DNA of 64,000 bases from DHVE2 group archaeon (GTDB lineage: Archaea > Thermoplasmatota > Thermoplasmata > Thermoplasmatales > Aciduliprofundaceae), in the NCBI GenBank assembly GCA_015523125.1, contig WAKX01000053.1, forward strand, positions 1-64,000, given 5' to 3'. The notes under the pieces were generated by a model, which worked only from the letters and a program-made list of their open reading frames with translations, ran no database searches and was not told the DNA's origin. A program made the position numbers and the translations under genes. This document shows positions 54,137-64,000 of the stretch, in pieces; within the stretch, counting starts at the first letter, position 1; the number at the start of each line of letters is the position of its first letter.

Positions 54137-55566
54137 TTTATCATCACCTTCTCTTCACCAATTCTGGTTCTTTGCCCGAACGGGCCGCTCCTGAATTCAT
54201 CCAAATCTTTACGCACTTTTTCCATCTCCTCCATCGCATTCTTCACATTGGCTTTTCCAACAAATAACGCGGCTGCAATTCCCGCCAGCTTGCCTTCCAG
54301 CATCGCAGTTGTTGCTTCCTCAATTCCGGAAGAATCTCCTGCAACGAATATCCCTCTTATCGTTGTCTCTAATCTATCATCGTGGCGCACCACGTAGCCG
54401 CTCAATTCTCGAACATATATGGCCTGCGCTCCCGCTTGATGTAGAAGCTCAATGCTCGGCCTCAACCCAACTGCAAGAGCGATGATATCCACATCGTAAG
54501 ATTTCTCAGTGCCGGGTATTGGTTTCCAGTTATCATCCAATTGCGCGATAACCGCCCTCTCGACTTTCTCTTTTCCCTCAGCCTTTAGAATTGTGTGCCT
54601 CGTGTAAATTGGAATTCCCAAGCGGCGTATTTTGGCTGCGTGCACGAAGTAAGCGCCAACCTTGGGCATGGCTTCCACAACTGCAACCACTTCCACACCC
54701 GCTTGGAGAAGCTGGTATGCTAAAATCACGCCGACGTTGCCTGCGCCCACGATCAAAACTCTTTTTCCCGGTTGAATTCCGTAGGTGTTCATGAGGGTTT
54801 GAATTGCACCCGCCCCGTAAACGCCGGGCAAATCGTTGTTCTCGAAGGGAATCATTTTCTCCATGGCTCCAGTGGCCACGATTACCGCCTTGCCGTAGAA
54901 CTCCATCAATTTTTTGTTCTTCTTCACCGCAGTTACCAATTTTCCTTCACCGTTGGGGAATATACCTATGGCCGAAGTCTCCAGGTGAATGTCCACGCCT
55001 TTCTTTTTCGCCTCCTCCGCGATTATTTCTGCGATTTTCACACCCCGCACACCAGCAAATTGCTCCCTCTTTCCGAAGAACTTGTGGGTCTGCTTTACCA
55101 ATTGCCCTCCGAGAATCGGATTTTCATCCAGAAGCGCCACCTTCGCGCCGTGCTCTGCCGCTTTTACCCCGGCCATCAATCCCGCGGGGCCGCCGCCGAT
55201 GATTATGATGTCCGCTTCGATTTTTTCCGCGTCCTTCCACTTCGGAGGTTTGTAATCTCTGGGCAAAGGCTCCAATCCGTGCTGTCTCTCAACCTTCATG
55301 CCATCTTCCACTAAGGTGATGCATGTCCTCACGTTCGGAATTCCGTTCACTTTCATCAAGCATGATGAACACTTACCGATTGCGCAGAACAATCCTCTCG
55401 GTCGGCCCTTTGGGGTAAAATTTAAAACGCGAACGCCCGCAGCGTGCAGTGCTTCCGCGATTGGCTCACCTTCGTACGCTTCGATTGGTTTTCCTTCAAA
55501 ATAAATGGTTACCTTTTTCCCTCTTTTCCTCGTGAAGTCAATAACTGGATGCTCTTCGAGCCTCAT
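54133..55566 (-). CDS. pdhA: FAD/NAD(P)-binding subunit with N-terminal 2Fe-2S domain, PdhA-like
   Basis: 477 residues. The N-terminal ~110 residues hold a plant-type 2Fe-2S motif (CAIGKCSSC and a later Cys in VRTC). The FAD domain starts with DIIIIGGGPAGLMAGVKAAEHGAKV and the second dinucleotide fold with VLIVGAGNVGVILAYQLLQAGV. In Thermococcus PDH1 this subunit is the NADH dehydrogenase (diaphorase). First gene of the operon, with an AAGGTGAT site. Confidence 0.86.
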   Translation of the reverse strand: MRLEEHPVIDFTRKRGKKVTIYFEGKPIEAYEGEPIAEALHAAGVRVLNFTPKGRPRGLFCAIGKCSSCLMKVNGIPNVRTCITLVEDGMKVERQHGLEPLPRDYKPPKWKDAEKIEADIIIIGGGPAGLMAGVKAAEHGAKVALLDENPILGGQLVKQTHKFFGKREQFAGVRGVKIAEIIAEEAKKKGVDIHLETSAIGIFPNGEGKLVTAVKKNKKLMEFYGKAVIVATGAMEKMIPFENNDLPGVYGAGAIQTLMNTYGIQPGKRVLIVGAGNVGVILAYQLLQAGVEVVAVVEAMPKVGAYFVHAAKIRRLGIPIYTRHTILKAEGKEKVERAVIAQLDDNWKPIPGTEKSYDVDIIALAVGLRPSIELLHQAGAQAIYVRELSGYVVRHDDRLETTIRGIFVAGDSSGIEEATTAMLEGKLAGIAAALFVGKANVKNAMEEMEKVRKDLDEFRSGPFGQRTRIGEEKVMIK

Positions 55567-55598
55567 TTAATCACCTTGAGTGGAGTAAATGAGTGGTG

Positions 55599-55638
55599 AT
55601 TATTTAACTTTACTATGTTGGGAATTATTGTCCCAACA
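55599..55638 (-). promoter_or_regulatory. Promoter with inverted repeat upstream of the pdhA operon
   Basis: The inverted repeat TGTTGGGA (55616-55623) and TCCCAACA (55631-55638), with a 7-base spacer, is directly upstream of the TATA-like GTTAAATAAT (about 55599-55608, minus strand), itself 33-42 bases before the pdhA ATG. A repressor or activator dimer would sit against the BRE/TATA. It is not followed by a T run, so it does not look like a terminator. Confidence 0.6.
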
Positions 55639-55697
55639 AATAGGGGTTTAAAGAAAATGTGTAGAAAAATAAAATGGAAAATTCAGAAATATTTAAG

Positions 55698-57997
<2,300 letters not shown>

Positions 57998-58118
57998 AAG
58001 GCATCGGTGGGAAATGGCTGATTATAATTTAATTTTATCGCTCATAAAGGAATCCTTTTTTGACGAAATTCGAATATGGAAAAATTTTTAAACCTGAAGA
58101 AAATCATCTCATCCGCGT

Positions 58119-58247
58119 GCCACCGTAGCTTAGCCCGGAAGAGCGGCTGACTTGTAAGGGCCCTTTCTCTAAAGAGAAAGCGCTCCAGCGGAAAGAGATG
58201 GGCTCCGGGTGATCAGCAGGTCGGGGGTTCGAATCCCCCCGGTGGCT
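58119..58247 (+). tRNA. tRNA-Thr (TGT anticodon) with a 55-base intron
   Basis: Acceptor GCCACCG pairs with CGGTGGC, discriminator T, no encoded CCA. Anticodon loop CTTGTAA (anticodon TGT), stem GCTGA/TCAGC. The T arm is GGGGG-TTCGAAT-CCCCC. The intron 58157-58211 follows position 37 and holds the strong stem CTTTCTCT/AGAGAAAG. Mature length is 74. A TTTTTAAA box at about 58085-58092 lies 25-34 bases before the gene. It ends one base before the convergent nog1 stop. Confidence 0.92.
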
Positions 58248-58248
58248 C

Positions 58249-59205
58249 TCAATTTTCGCTTAAAATTTTTGATATGGAATTAATAAGCGAATCTAAGCCC
58301 TCACCGGTTTTTGCGGAAATTTTGATGTTTTCCGACTCTCCCCGAAATATGTCGGATTTATTCTCAACTACGAGAATTGGGACATCGAAATCCTTCTTGA
58401 TTTCTTCCAGCAATTTGAGCTGCTCCTCCATCTTGTATCCGCATGTCTCCGAGGGGTCCAGAACGAATACTATGAGATTTGCGAGATATTTAAGAGCTAA
58501 AATTGCCTGTTTCTCTATCTTGTTCCTCTTCTCCAGCGGCCTGTCCAGAAGACCGGGGGTGTCTATCACCTGCATTCTTCTCCCCTTTATTTCCATGTGC
58601 CCCACGGTTATGCCCTTGGTTGTGAAAGGATAGGATGCGATTTCGGGCTTTGCGGAGCTCAGTTTCTCCACCAAAGCGGATTTTCCCACATTGGGATAAC
58701 CAGCGATTACTATGGTGGGGATATTAACGTCCACAATTGGCAATTTCCTTATGATATCGCGAGCTTGGTTCAGGTACTTCAATTCTTTCGATATGTCCTT
58801 GAGAATTGAAGCGGCCCTGCCGTAGAACTCTTTTCTGAATTTCAAAACCTCCTCCACCTTACCCGCTCCTTTGATTTTCGATGCGTACTTCGATGCGAAA
58901 CCGTCTATTCTTTGGGATGCCCAATTCAGTGATGCTAGAGATTTTTTGTACATGTTTTTATCCATGAGTAAATCGAGAAGCGTGCGGTAAAACGGGTGCA
59001 ATTTGTTGATGTACGGAAAAGAATCCACGTATTTCTGAAGTGTGCTAACCGCCACATCTCTAGCGGTGTAAATCTTCGCAATGCTAAGGTTTTTCTCCAT
59101 CGCTAAACGGTTCTTCGAGTAGCCAACCTCAACTTTCTTGGCGCGGCGAAACATCTTGTCGATTAATTCTTCCGAACGCAGAACGGTGGGTATCTTCCCG
59201 AACAC
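58249..59205 (-). CDS. Archaeal Nog1 GTPase
   Basis: Nog1/Obg-type ribosome assembly GTPase. The N-terminal helical NOG1 domain (about 1-155, ELIDKMFRRAKKVEVGYSKNR) leads into the G domain: GYPNVGKSALVEKLS (G1), PFTTKGITVGHME (G2 region), DTPGLLD (G3), NKSD (G4), SAKTG (G5). 318 residues as in other archaea, without the eukaryotic C-terminal extension. Its promoter faces that of the divergent MATE gene. Confidence 0.93.
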   Translation of the reverse strand: MFGKIPTVLRSEELIDKMFRRAKKVEVGYSKNRLAMEKNLSIAKIYTARDVAVSTLQKYVDSFPYINKLHPFYRTLLDLLMDKNMYKKSLASLNWASQRIDGFASKYASKIKGAGKVEEVLKFRKEFYGRAASILKDISKELKYLNQARDIIRKLPIVDVNIPTIVIAGYPNVGKSALVEKLSSAKPEIASYPFTTKGITVGHMEIKGRRMQVIDTPGLLDRPLEKRNKIEKQAILALKYLANLIVFVLDPSETCGYKMEEQLKLLEEIKKDFDVPILVVENKSDIFRGESENIKISAKTGEGLDSLINSISKILSEN

Positions 59206-59276
59206 GTTACGAGAAAAGAGTGGTAGTATATTAGATGTTCCCTGAGAGGAAAATTTATTAATGGGGCAACCTTTGC

Positions 59277-60617
59277 ATGTGTGTGCAAATGCGCAGGGTA
59301 GTTCTCAAGCTGGCGATACCCGTAATCGTCTCCAATTTGCTCTACACATTTCAAAACATAGTGGATACCATCATGCTAGGGCATTATAGGGACCCTGCGG
59401 TGAGCCTGAGCGCCGCGGGCTTAGGTGGCATGCTTTATTTCCTCATGTTTCCTCTAATCATGGGTTTGACAACGGGAGGAGTGGCAATAATCGCTCGGCG
59501 ATGGGGAGAGAAGAATTACAAGGAGGCGCAGGAAGTTTTCAATTCTCTTTATTCTCTTCTAATTCTCATTTCAATTCCCATATCTCTCTTCGCCGTGTTT
59601 TTGGGCTGGACCCTTCCCGTTGCCATGGGTGCTGGAACAGAGGTTGTGGAAGAGGCGTATAAATACATAATGGGTGTATTCTCCTTCTATCCATTTGCGG
59701 TGTTCATGGCCGTCTATCAATCGTCTCTGAGAGCCGCAGGGGACACAAAAACACCAATGCTGGTGGACATAATCGCAAACGTTTGGAACGTGGTCTGGAA
59801 TTTTCTCCTGATATTTGGGTACTTGGGCTTTCCCGAATTAGGTGTGCTGGGAGCTGGACTGGCCACCGGATCTTCGTATGTGGCCGGTACCCTTTTCTAT
59901 TTGCTTCTTCAGAAGAGGGGCAAGCTGGTGATTTACCCTGATTTGAAATCGAAAGAGAAAATGAGATGGAGCACGGTGAAAAAATTGTTCCGCATAGGCA
60001 TTCCGGCGGGGGTGGAGCGAGGAATGTGGGCACTCACCTCGTTCATTTACACAGCTCTTATTTTTACAGTCTCCGGCTCATTAGGCTACTCTTCGTTCCA
60101 AGTTGGGCTTCGAGCGGAAAGCATCGCATACATGCCCGGGTTCGGATTCTCCATAGCGGCCACAACCCTCGTGGGTCAATATCTCGGGAAAAAAGACGAA
60201 AAGAAGGCCAAGAGAGCGGCAATGGAAGCGGCGAAGATGGCCGCAATGTTCATGGGAGTTGCGGGGATTATAATGATTCTCTTTCCCAAGTACATCGCTT
60301 TGCTATTCACAGACGACCCGCAAATTATCTCCCTTGCTTCTCTCTATCTTTTCATGATGGGCTTCACCGAGCCGGCGCTGGGAACTCTGTTCACTCTAGC
60401 CGGTGGCATGCGGGGGGCAGGATACACGACCATGCCCATGGTGATAAACCTCTCCGGCCTTCTGGGCATAAGGCTCGGGTTGGCGGTTGTCTTTGCGTTC
60501 ATCTTCGGTCTAGGTTTATTCGGCGTTTGGTTGGGCATGTTCTTCGAGACTTTCATAAGGGCAATATGGATGTACTATGAATTCTCCCGTGGAAGGTGGA
60601 TGAAGGTGAAGGTGTGA
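59277..60617 (+). CDS. MATE family multidrug/metabolite exporter
   Basis: 446 residues in 12 helices forming two similar halves. The opening LAIPVIVSNLLYTFQNIVDTIMLGH and GLTTGGVAIIARRWG are typical of the DinF/NorM-like MATE family. The driving ion and substrate cannot be told. A TATA-like AAATTTATTA at 59251-59260 lies 17-26 bases before the ATG, implying a leaderless transcript; ATG 59289 is an alternative. Confidence 0.9.
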   Translation: MCVQMRRVVLKLAIPVIVSNLLYTFQNIVDTIMLGHYRDPAVSLSAAGLGGMLYFLMFPLIMGLTTGGVAIIARRWGEKNYKEAQEVFNSLYSLLILISIPISLFAVFLGWTLPVAMGAGTEVVEEAYKYIMGVFSFYPFAVFMAVYQSSLRAAGDTKTPMLVDIIANVWNVVWNFLLIFGYLGFPELGVLGAGLATGSSYVAGTLFYLLLQKRGKLVIYPDLKSKEKMRWSTVKKLFRIGIPAGVERGMWALTSFIYTALIFTVSGSLGYSSFQVGLRAESIAYMPGFGFSIAATTLVGQYLGKKDEKKAKRAAMEAAKMAAMFMGVAGIIMILFPKYIALLFTDDPQIISLASLYLFMMGFTEPALGTLFTLAGGMRGAGYTTMPMVINLSGLLGIRLGLAVVFAFIFGLGLFGVWLGMFFETFIRAIWMYYEFSRGRWMKVKV

Positions 60618-60654
60618 GGGAAAAAATATTAATTCTTTACCCCTTTTTCTCCCC

Positions 60655-61776
60655 GTGCTTGATGTTGCAGTGGTGGGCGCGGGGCCCATGGGATTGTTCA
60701 TCGCTTCGGAACTTGCCAAGGAAGGATACGAAGTGGTGGTGTTCGAGGAGCATTCGGACATAGGCAATCCCTCGCACTGCTCGGGCCTGTTCTCAACGCA
60801 CATTTTCGAAATTACCGGCGAAATGCCCAAGTTGCACGCTGCCAAGAGGGCGGAGATAATAAGCCCCCTGGGAAAGGTTCTGAAAATAGGGGACAAGAGA
60901 ATTCATGGCTATGTGGTGGATCGGGTGGAATTTGACAGGGAGATGGGGAGAAGAGCAATAAAAAACGGCTCCGAAATTCATCTAAAGGAGAGGGTGAGGA
61001 AGATAAATTACCCTTCAATAATGACTAGAAGGGGAGAATATAGGGCGAGATTGATAATCGGAGCCGACGGAATAAACAGCATAGTGAGAAAGAGTATGGG
61101 GGTAAAATCGCCAAAAATCATCGGCGCGGCGCAGGTTATCGCCAAGGTGGATTACGAGGATGAGGAGAGCGTAAAAATCTTCGTGGGCAACAAAGTTGCT
61201 CCCGGATTCTTCGCGTGGAGCATTCCATTATTCTCCGGATTCTCGAAAATCGGCGTTGCGAGCTATGGCAACTCATGGTTCTATTTGAGGGCTCTTCTCA
61301 GGAAAATGAAGGTAAATCCGATTTCAATAGGCGGTGGAGGAATTCCCATTGGCATGGTGGAGAGGACTTATTCTCGGGGTATCATGCTGGTGGGGGACGC
61401 GGCGGGGCACGTGAAGGCCACCAGTGGGGGTGGGGTGTATCCCGGATTGCGAGCTTCTCTATGTGTCATAAAAACGGCCGAAAGAGCTCTAAATGATGGC
61501 GATTTCTCCGAGAGCGCATTACGGGATTACGAGAACTGCTGGAGAAATGACATAGGGAAGGAGCTAAGCAATGCGGCTAGGATTCACAATTTCTACAAAA
61601 AAATCACCGACGACGAGTTCGAAAAATTGATAGAGGAGTTGAACAAAGAGGATATGAGGAAAATAATAAACGAGTACGGGGACATCGATTATCCTTCCCG
61701 CGTGGCATGGAAACTGGTTAAAAAGAACCCGAGGCTTTTCAAGTATCTCGGCATAGCGCTTCGCAAGGGAACGTGA
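60655..61776 (+). CDS. Geranylgeranyl reductase-family flavoprotein
   Basis: 373 residues. FAD motif DVAVVGAGPMGLFIASELAKEG, HCSGLFSTH, a ground Asp-Gly motif IIGADGINSIVRK and the C-terminal FAD motif GDAAGHVKATSGGGVYPG. This family includes archaeal digeranylgeranylglycerophospholipid reductases that saturate membrane isoprenoid chains, and also other flavin hydroxylase-like enzymes. GTG start at 60655, probably leaderless (TATA-like AAAATATTAATT 23-34 bases upstream). Confidence 0.83.
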   Translation: MLDVAVVGAGPMGLFIASELAKEGYEVVVFEEHSDIGNPSHCSGLFSTHIFEITGEMPKLHAAKRAEIISPLGKVLKIGDKRIHGYVVDRVEFDREMGRRAIKNGSEIHLKERVRKINYPSIMTRRGEYRARLIIGADGINSIVRKSMGVKSPKIIGAAQVIAKVDYEDEESVKIFVGNKVAPGFFAWSIPLFSGFSKIGVASYGNSWFYLRALLRKMKVNPISIGGGGIPIGMVERTYSRGIMLVGDAAGHVKATSGGGVYPGLRASLCVIKTAERALNDGDFSESALRDYENCWRNDIGKELSNAARIHNFYKKITDDEFEKLIEELNKEDMRKIINEYGDIDYPSRVAWKLVKKNPRLFKYLGIALRKGT

Positions 61777-61827
61777 GAGAAATCATGGCAAAAGTTTTAA
61801 TATTCCTGTCTGCATTAATGTTTTGTT

Positions 61828-62790
61828 ATGGCTGTAAAAGTTCATCTTAAAACGGGAGAATACATATGTTCATCTTGTGGTTCTGAGGTTCAGAAAGAAG
61901 CTGAAAAATGCCCAGATTGCGGCGAGGATTTTGATGGAGTGCAGGAAGAGAGTGAGATCTTTCTACTGCCCACAGACGAGGAGAATAAGGACGAAACCAC
62001 TGAGGTGGTTCGCATTTTCAGGATGGTAACGGGTTCATCCGTTCTTGACGTTAGCTATGTTGATAAGATAAAGAGAGATATCGAGGACATCAACGCGCCC
62101 GCTCGCTTTTCCTCTATTCTTTCCATTTTGAAGTTTTACGCTCAGAAATACCAGGATATAAATTCTAAATTTGAAGAAATGCTCGCCAAGATGAAAAAAG
62201 AGAAGAAAGACGAGATACTCAGCGATTTGGACGTTTTGGGGGACATGGAGAAGGAGAGAATTAAAATCCTCGACAGGATTAGAGAAATTCAGAATTATTA
62301 CGGGGAGTTTCTGGAGAATTATCAAAAACTTCTAAAAAAGAAGGAGGCGCTTTTGAAAGGGAGAATTGACGAGTTTCAGAAGGAGGTGGAGAGGAGAAAG
62401 ATACAGGCTAAGATGCTGGTGGAGAAGGAAAAAGAGCTTCTGGAGAGGGAGCACAAACTCAGGGAGAGGGAAAGGGCAATCGAAAATGAGCTTCAGGAAA
62501 TCGTTGAAAAAGGAAAAACGATGGAAGAAGGGGAGATTTCAAAGGAAGAGTGGATGGAGCAGCAGAGAAAGATACAGGAGAAGCTCTATCAGCTCAGGGA
62601 AGAAGTTGTGAAGAAATCGGCGGTTAGTGAGAAAGAAAAGCTAACGAAGGAAGTGCTGAAGATTCTTGACGACCTTCTGGGAAAACTACCGGATGAAGTG
62701 ATAGAAGAATTCGCGAGATCGAAGGACTTTGACCTTTATAAGAAAGTAATGGGAATGTACGGACTGGGTGGTGGCAGTGGGTCTTCTTGA
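61828..62790 (+). CDS. Zinc-ribbon coiled-coil protein
   Basis: 320 residues. An N-terminal zinc ribbon (CSSCGSEVQKEAEKCPDCG, residues 12-30) is followed by a short acidic linker, a helical segment, and then a long, charged coiled coil (about 150-300) with heptads rich in Glu, Lys, Arg. The end is Gly-rich (GGGSGSS). No membrane helix or ATPase motif. Its last 20 bases overlap the next coiled-coil gene. A cytoskeletal or scaffold role is possible but unproven. Confidence 0.75.
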   Translation: MAVKVHLKTGEYICSSCGSEVQKEAEKCPDCGEDFDGVQEESEIFLLPTDEENKDETTEVVRIFRMVTGSSVLDVSYVDKIKRDIEDINAPARFSSILSILKFYAQKYQDINSKFEEMLAKMKKEKKDEILSDLDVLGDMEKERIKILDRIREIQNYYGEFLENYQKLLKKKEALLKGRIDEFQKEVERRKIQAKMLVEKEKELLEREHKLRERERAIENELQEIVEKGKTMEEGEISKEEWMEQQRKIQEKLYQLREEVVKKSAVSEKEKLTKEVLKILDDLLGKLPDEVIEEFARSKDFDLYKKVMGMYGLGGGSGSS

Positions 62791-64000
62791 TAAGGCGGAG
62801 GCCATACGGAACAAGGAGAAGGGAGAAAGTGCAGAGGAGAAGAAAATAGAAGGGGAAGAAAAAGGGGAGAAAAAGGTGCCCGTAGTGAAGAAGATAAAAA
62901 TCGAGGATTCAGAGAAGGTGCAACTCAAGAAGGCAGTTGAAGAACTCAATGCCAAATTGGCAGAGAAGGAAAAAGAAGTTGAGGAGCTTAGGGAGCAGTT
63001 GGACGAGCTCAAAAAATCGATTGAGAGGAAAAGGGCCATTGAAAGCGAGAGCGTGGATGATATAAGGAAGCATGTGGAAGAAGAGAGCCAGATTGTGGAA
63101 AATCTCAGGAAAGAATTGGAAGAGCGGAAAGAGAAACTGAAAGATTACGTTGAGAAGTTGAAGAAGAAGGAAGAGGATCTTAAAGAGAGGGAAGAAAAGG
63201 TTGAGGAAGAAAAGAGGAAAATCGAGGAAGAGTGGAAGAAAATAGATGAGGAGAAGAAAAATTTAGAGAATTTGCAAGAAGAACTCTGGAAGGAGAAAAG
63301 CGATTTGGAGGAGCAGCAGCGTGTTCTGGACGAGTTGAGAAAGAAGCATGCCCTGATGGAAGAATCACTAAGGGAAAGGGAGAAGAATTTGGGGGAGGAG
63401 AAGAGCAGGGTCGAAGAGGATTTGATGCTTCTTCAGGAGAAGGAGAGAAAGCTGGAGAGGGAATTAAAGAATTTGGAGAAGGAAAAGGCCGAACTCGAAG
63501 AGATGAGGAAAGGAATTGAAGAAGAGAGGAAGGTTGTGGATAAGGAAAAGGAAAATATAGAGAAGGAGAAGAGCAAGATAAAAGAAGACAAAGATAAAAT
63601 CGCGGAGGAGCAGAAGAATATCGAAATTCAAAGCAAAGAATTGGAAGATAAGGAAAAGGAGCTGAACAAAAAGGAGAAAGAGCTCACAAAGAGGGAAGGT
63701 GAGCTGGAGTTCAGGGCCAAGGAGTTAGATGAGAGAGAAGTAGCAGTGGAGGAGAAGGAAAAAGAATTCGAGTCCAGAATGAAGGAGCTCAAGGTCAAGG
63801 AGAAGAATATTTTGGAGAAAGAGAAGAAGTTGCAATCGCTGGGAGAAGAGCTTGAAAAGAGAAGGGAATTGATGTACGAAGAAAACAGAAAATTGCAGGA
63901 TAAGAAAATCGAGCTGGATGCGAGGGAGAAAGCGCTGGAGAATGAGAAAAATAAGATAGAGGAGAAGAGAGAAGAGCTCAGCAAGAGGGAGCAGGAATTC
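62771..64000 (+). CDS. Long coiled-coil protein, partial (runs off the window)
   Basis: The frame is open from GTG 62771 (product MAVGLLDKAEAIRNKEKGES) to the window end, 410 codons with no stop. A second GTG at 62777 is in the same frame. After about 45 residues it is an unbroken charged coiled coil, with many ERE, KEKE and EELE-type heptads. Such low-complexity charge makes homology calls unreliable, so no family is named. It begins inside the tail of the zinc-ribbon coiled-coil gene, so the two are probably co-translated. Confidence 0.72.
   Translation, partial: MAVGLLDKAEAIRNKEKGESAEEKKIEGEEKGEKKVPVVKKIKIEDSEKVQLKKAVEELNAKLAEKEKEVEELREQLDELKKSIERKRAIESESVDDIRKHVEEESQIVENLRKELEERKEKLKDYVEKLKKKEEDLKEREEKVEEEKRKIEEEWKKIDEEKKNLENLQEELWKEKSDLEEQQRVLDELRKKHALMEESLREREKNLGEEKSRVEEDLMLLQEKERKLERELKNLEKEKAELEEMRKGIEEERKVVDKEKENIEKEKSKIKEDKDKIAEEQKNIEIQSKELEDKEKELNKKEKELTKREGELEFRAKELDEREVAVEEKEKEFESRMKELKVKEKNILEKEKKLQSLGEELEKRRELMYEENRKLQDKKIELDAREKALENEKNKIEEKREELSKREQEF

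Noticed and set aside
54772-55314. Long open frame opposite pdhA
   Set aside because: It is antisense to a clear flavoprotein gene and its residue mix matches no protein family.

Overview
The window is a gene-dense piece of a euryarchaeal chromosome. Archaeal markers are the A-type ATP synthase operon, RNA polymerase subunit D with S13-S4-S11, L18Ae/LX, prefoldin alpha, RadB, archaeosine synthase, archaeal Nog1, two intron-containing tRNAs without encoded CCA, TATA-box promoters and GGTGA-type ribosome binding sites mixed with apparently leaderless starts. The gene content (DUF835 membrane sensor, membrane pyrophosphatase, FtsZ behind a double ribbon-helix-helix protein, many zinc-ribbon membrane proteins, thermococcal-type proline dehydrogenase complex) suggests a Thermoplasmata-related lineage such as Aciduliprofundum (DHVE2). 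That placement is inference from content, not from an alignment. No insertion sequence, CRISPR array or prophage is visible, and no stretch longer than 300 bases lacks a gene.

Layout. 1-9888: mixed housekeeping (a membrane-protein start, RqcH, a DUF835 membrane sensor, RadB, a HAD hydrolase, a frameshifted Ras-like GTPase, a tRNA-binding protein, a P-loop uridine kinase-like protein, then LX, prefoldin alpha, FtsY and a cysteine synthase-like enzyme in one + strand run). 9890-18825: the A-ATP synthase operon H-I-K-E-C-F-A-B on the minus strand; subunit D is absent and subunit K is an unusual secreted-domain/four-hairpin fusion. 19021-24767: a secreted repeat protein, an Mrp-type ATPase, a phosphoesterase, a radical SAM/SPASM enzyme and a zinc-ribbon TPR protein. 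23937-26175: S13-S4-S11-RpoD. 26227-31185: glycerol kinase, an MscS channel with an outer domain and a membrane pyrophosphatase.

31231-38945 is the most notable operon. A CdrS-like double ribbon-helix-helix protein and FtsZ are followed by a roughly 1600-residue helical-repeat protein ending in a beta-sandwich and a RING/PHD-like zinc finger, then archaeosine synthase. 39028-44320: small conserved proteins, a dead short-chain dehydrogenase gene and several zinc-ribbon or membrane proteins. 44355-46784: NAD biosynthesis (aspartate dehydrogenase, NadA, NadC). 46956-50554: a secreted protein, a double-HTH Lrp-type regulator with a perfect 23-bp operator-like palindrome, an unannotated 20-codon gene with its own promoter and hairpin-borne ribosome binding site, endonuclease III and a PHP protein. 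50597-57997: tRNA-Gln and a redox island (Nox/CoA-disulfide reductase-like protein, PdhA-F-X-B-type proline dehydrogenase complex, Nfn/Sud-type ferredoxin:NAD(P) oxidoreductase). 58119-64000: tRNA-Thr, Nog1, a MATE exporter, a geranylgeranyl-reductase-like flavoprotein, and two overlapping coiled-coil genes, the second running off the window.

Together the redox island can move electrons from proline (or a related amino or imino acid) and ferredoxin to NAD(P). The rotary ATPase and pyrophosphatase both carry residues reminiscent of Na+-coupled relatives. The strongest candidates for undescribed biology are the giant FtsZ-linked repeat/zinc-finger protein, the 20-residue gene with its hairpin-borne ribosome binding site beside a palindrome, and the fused ATPase rotor subunit.
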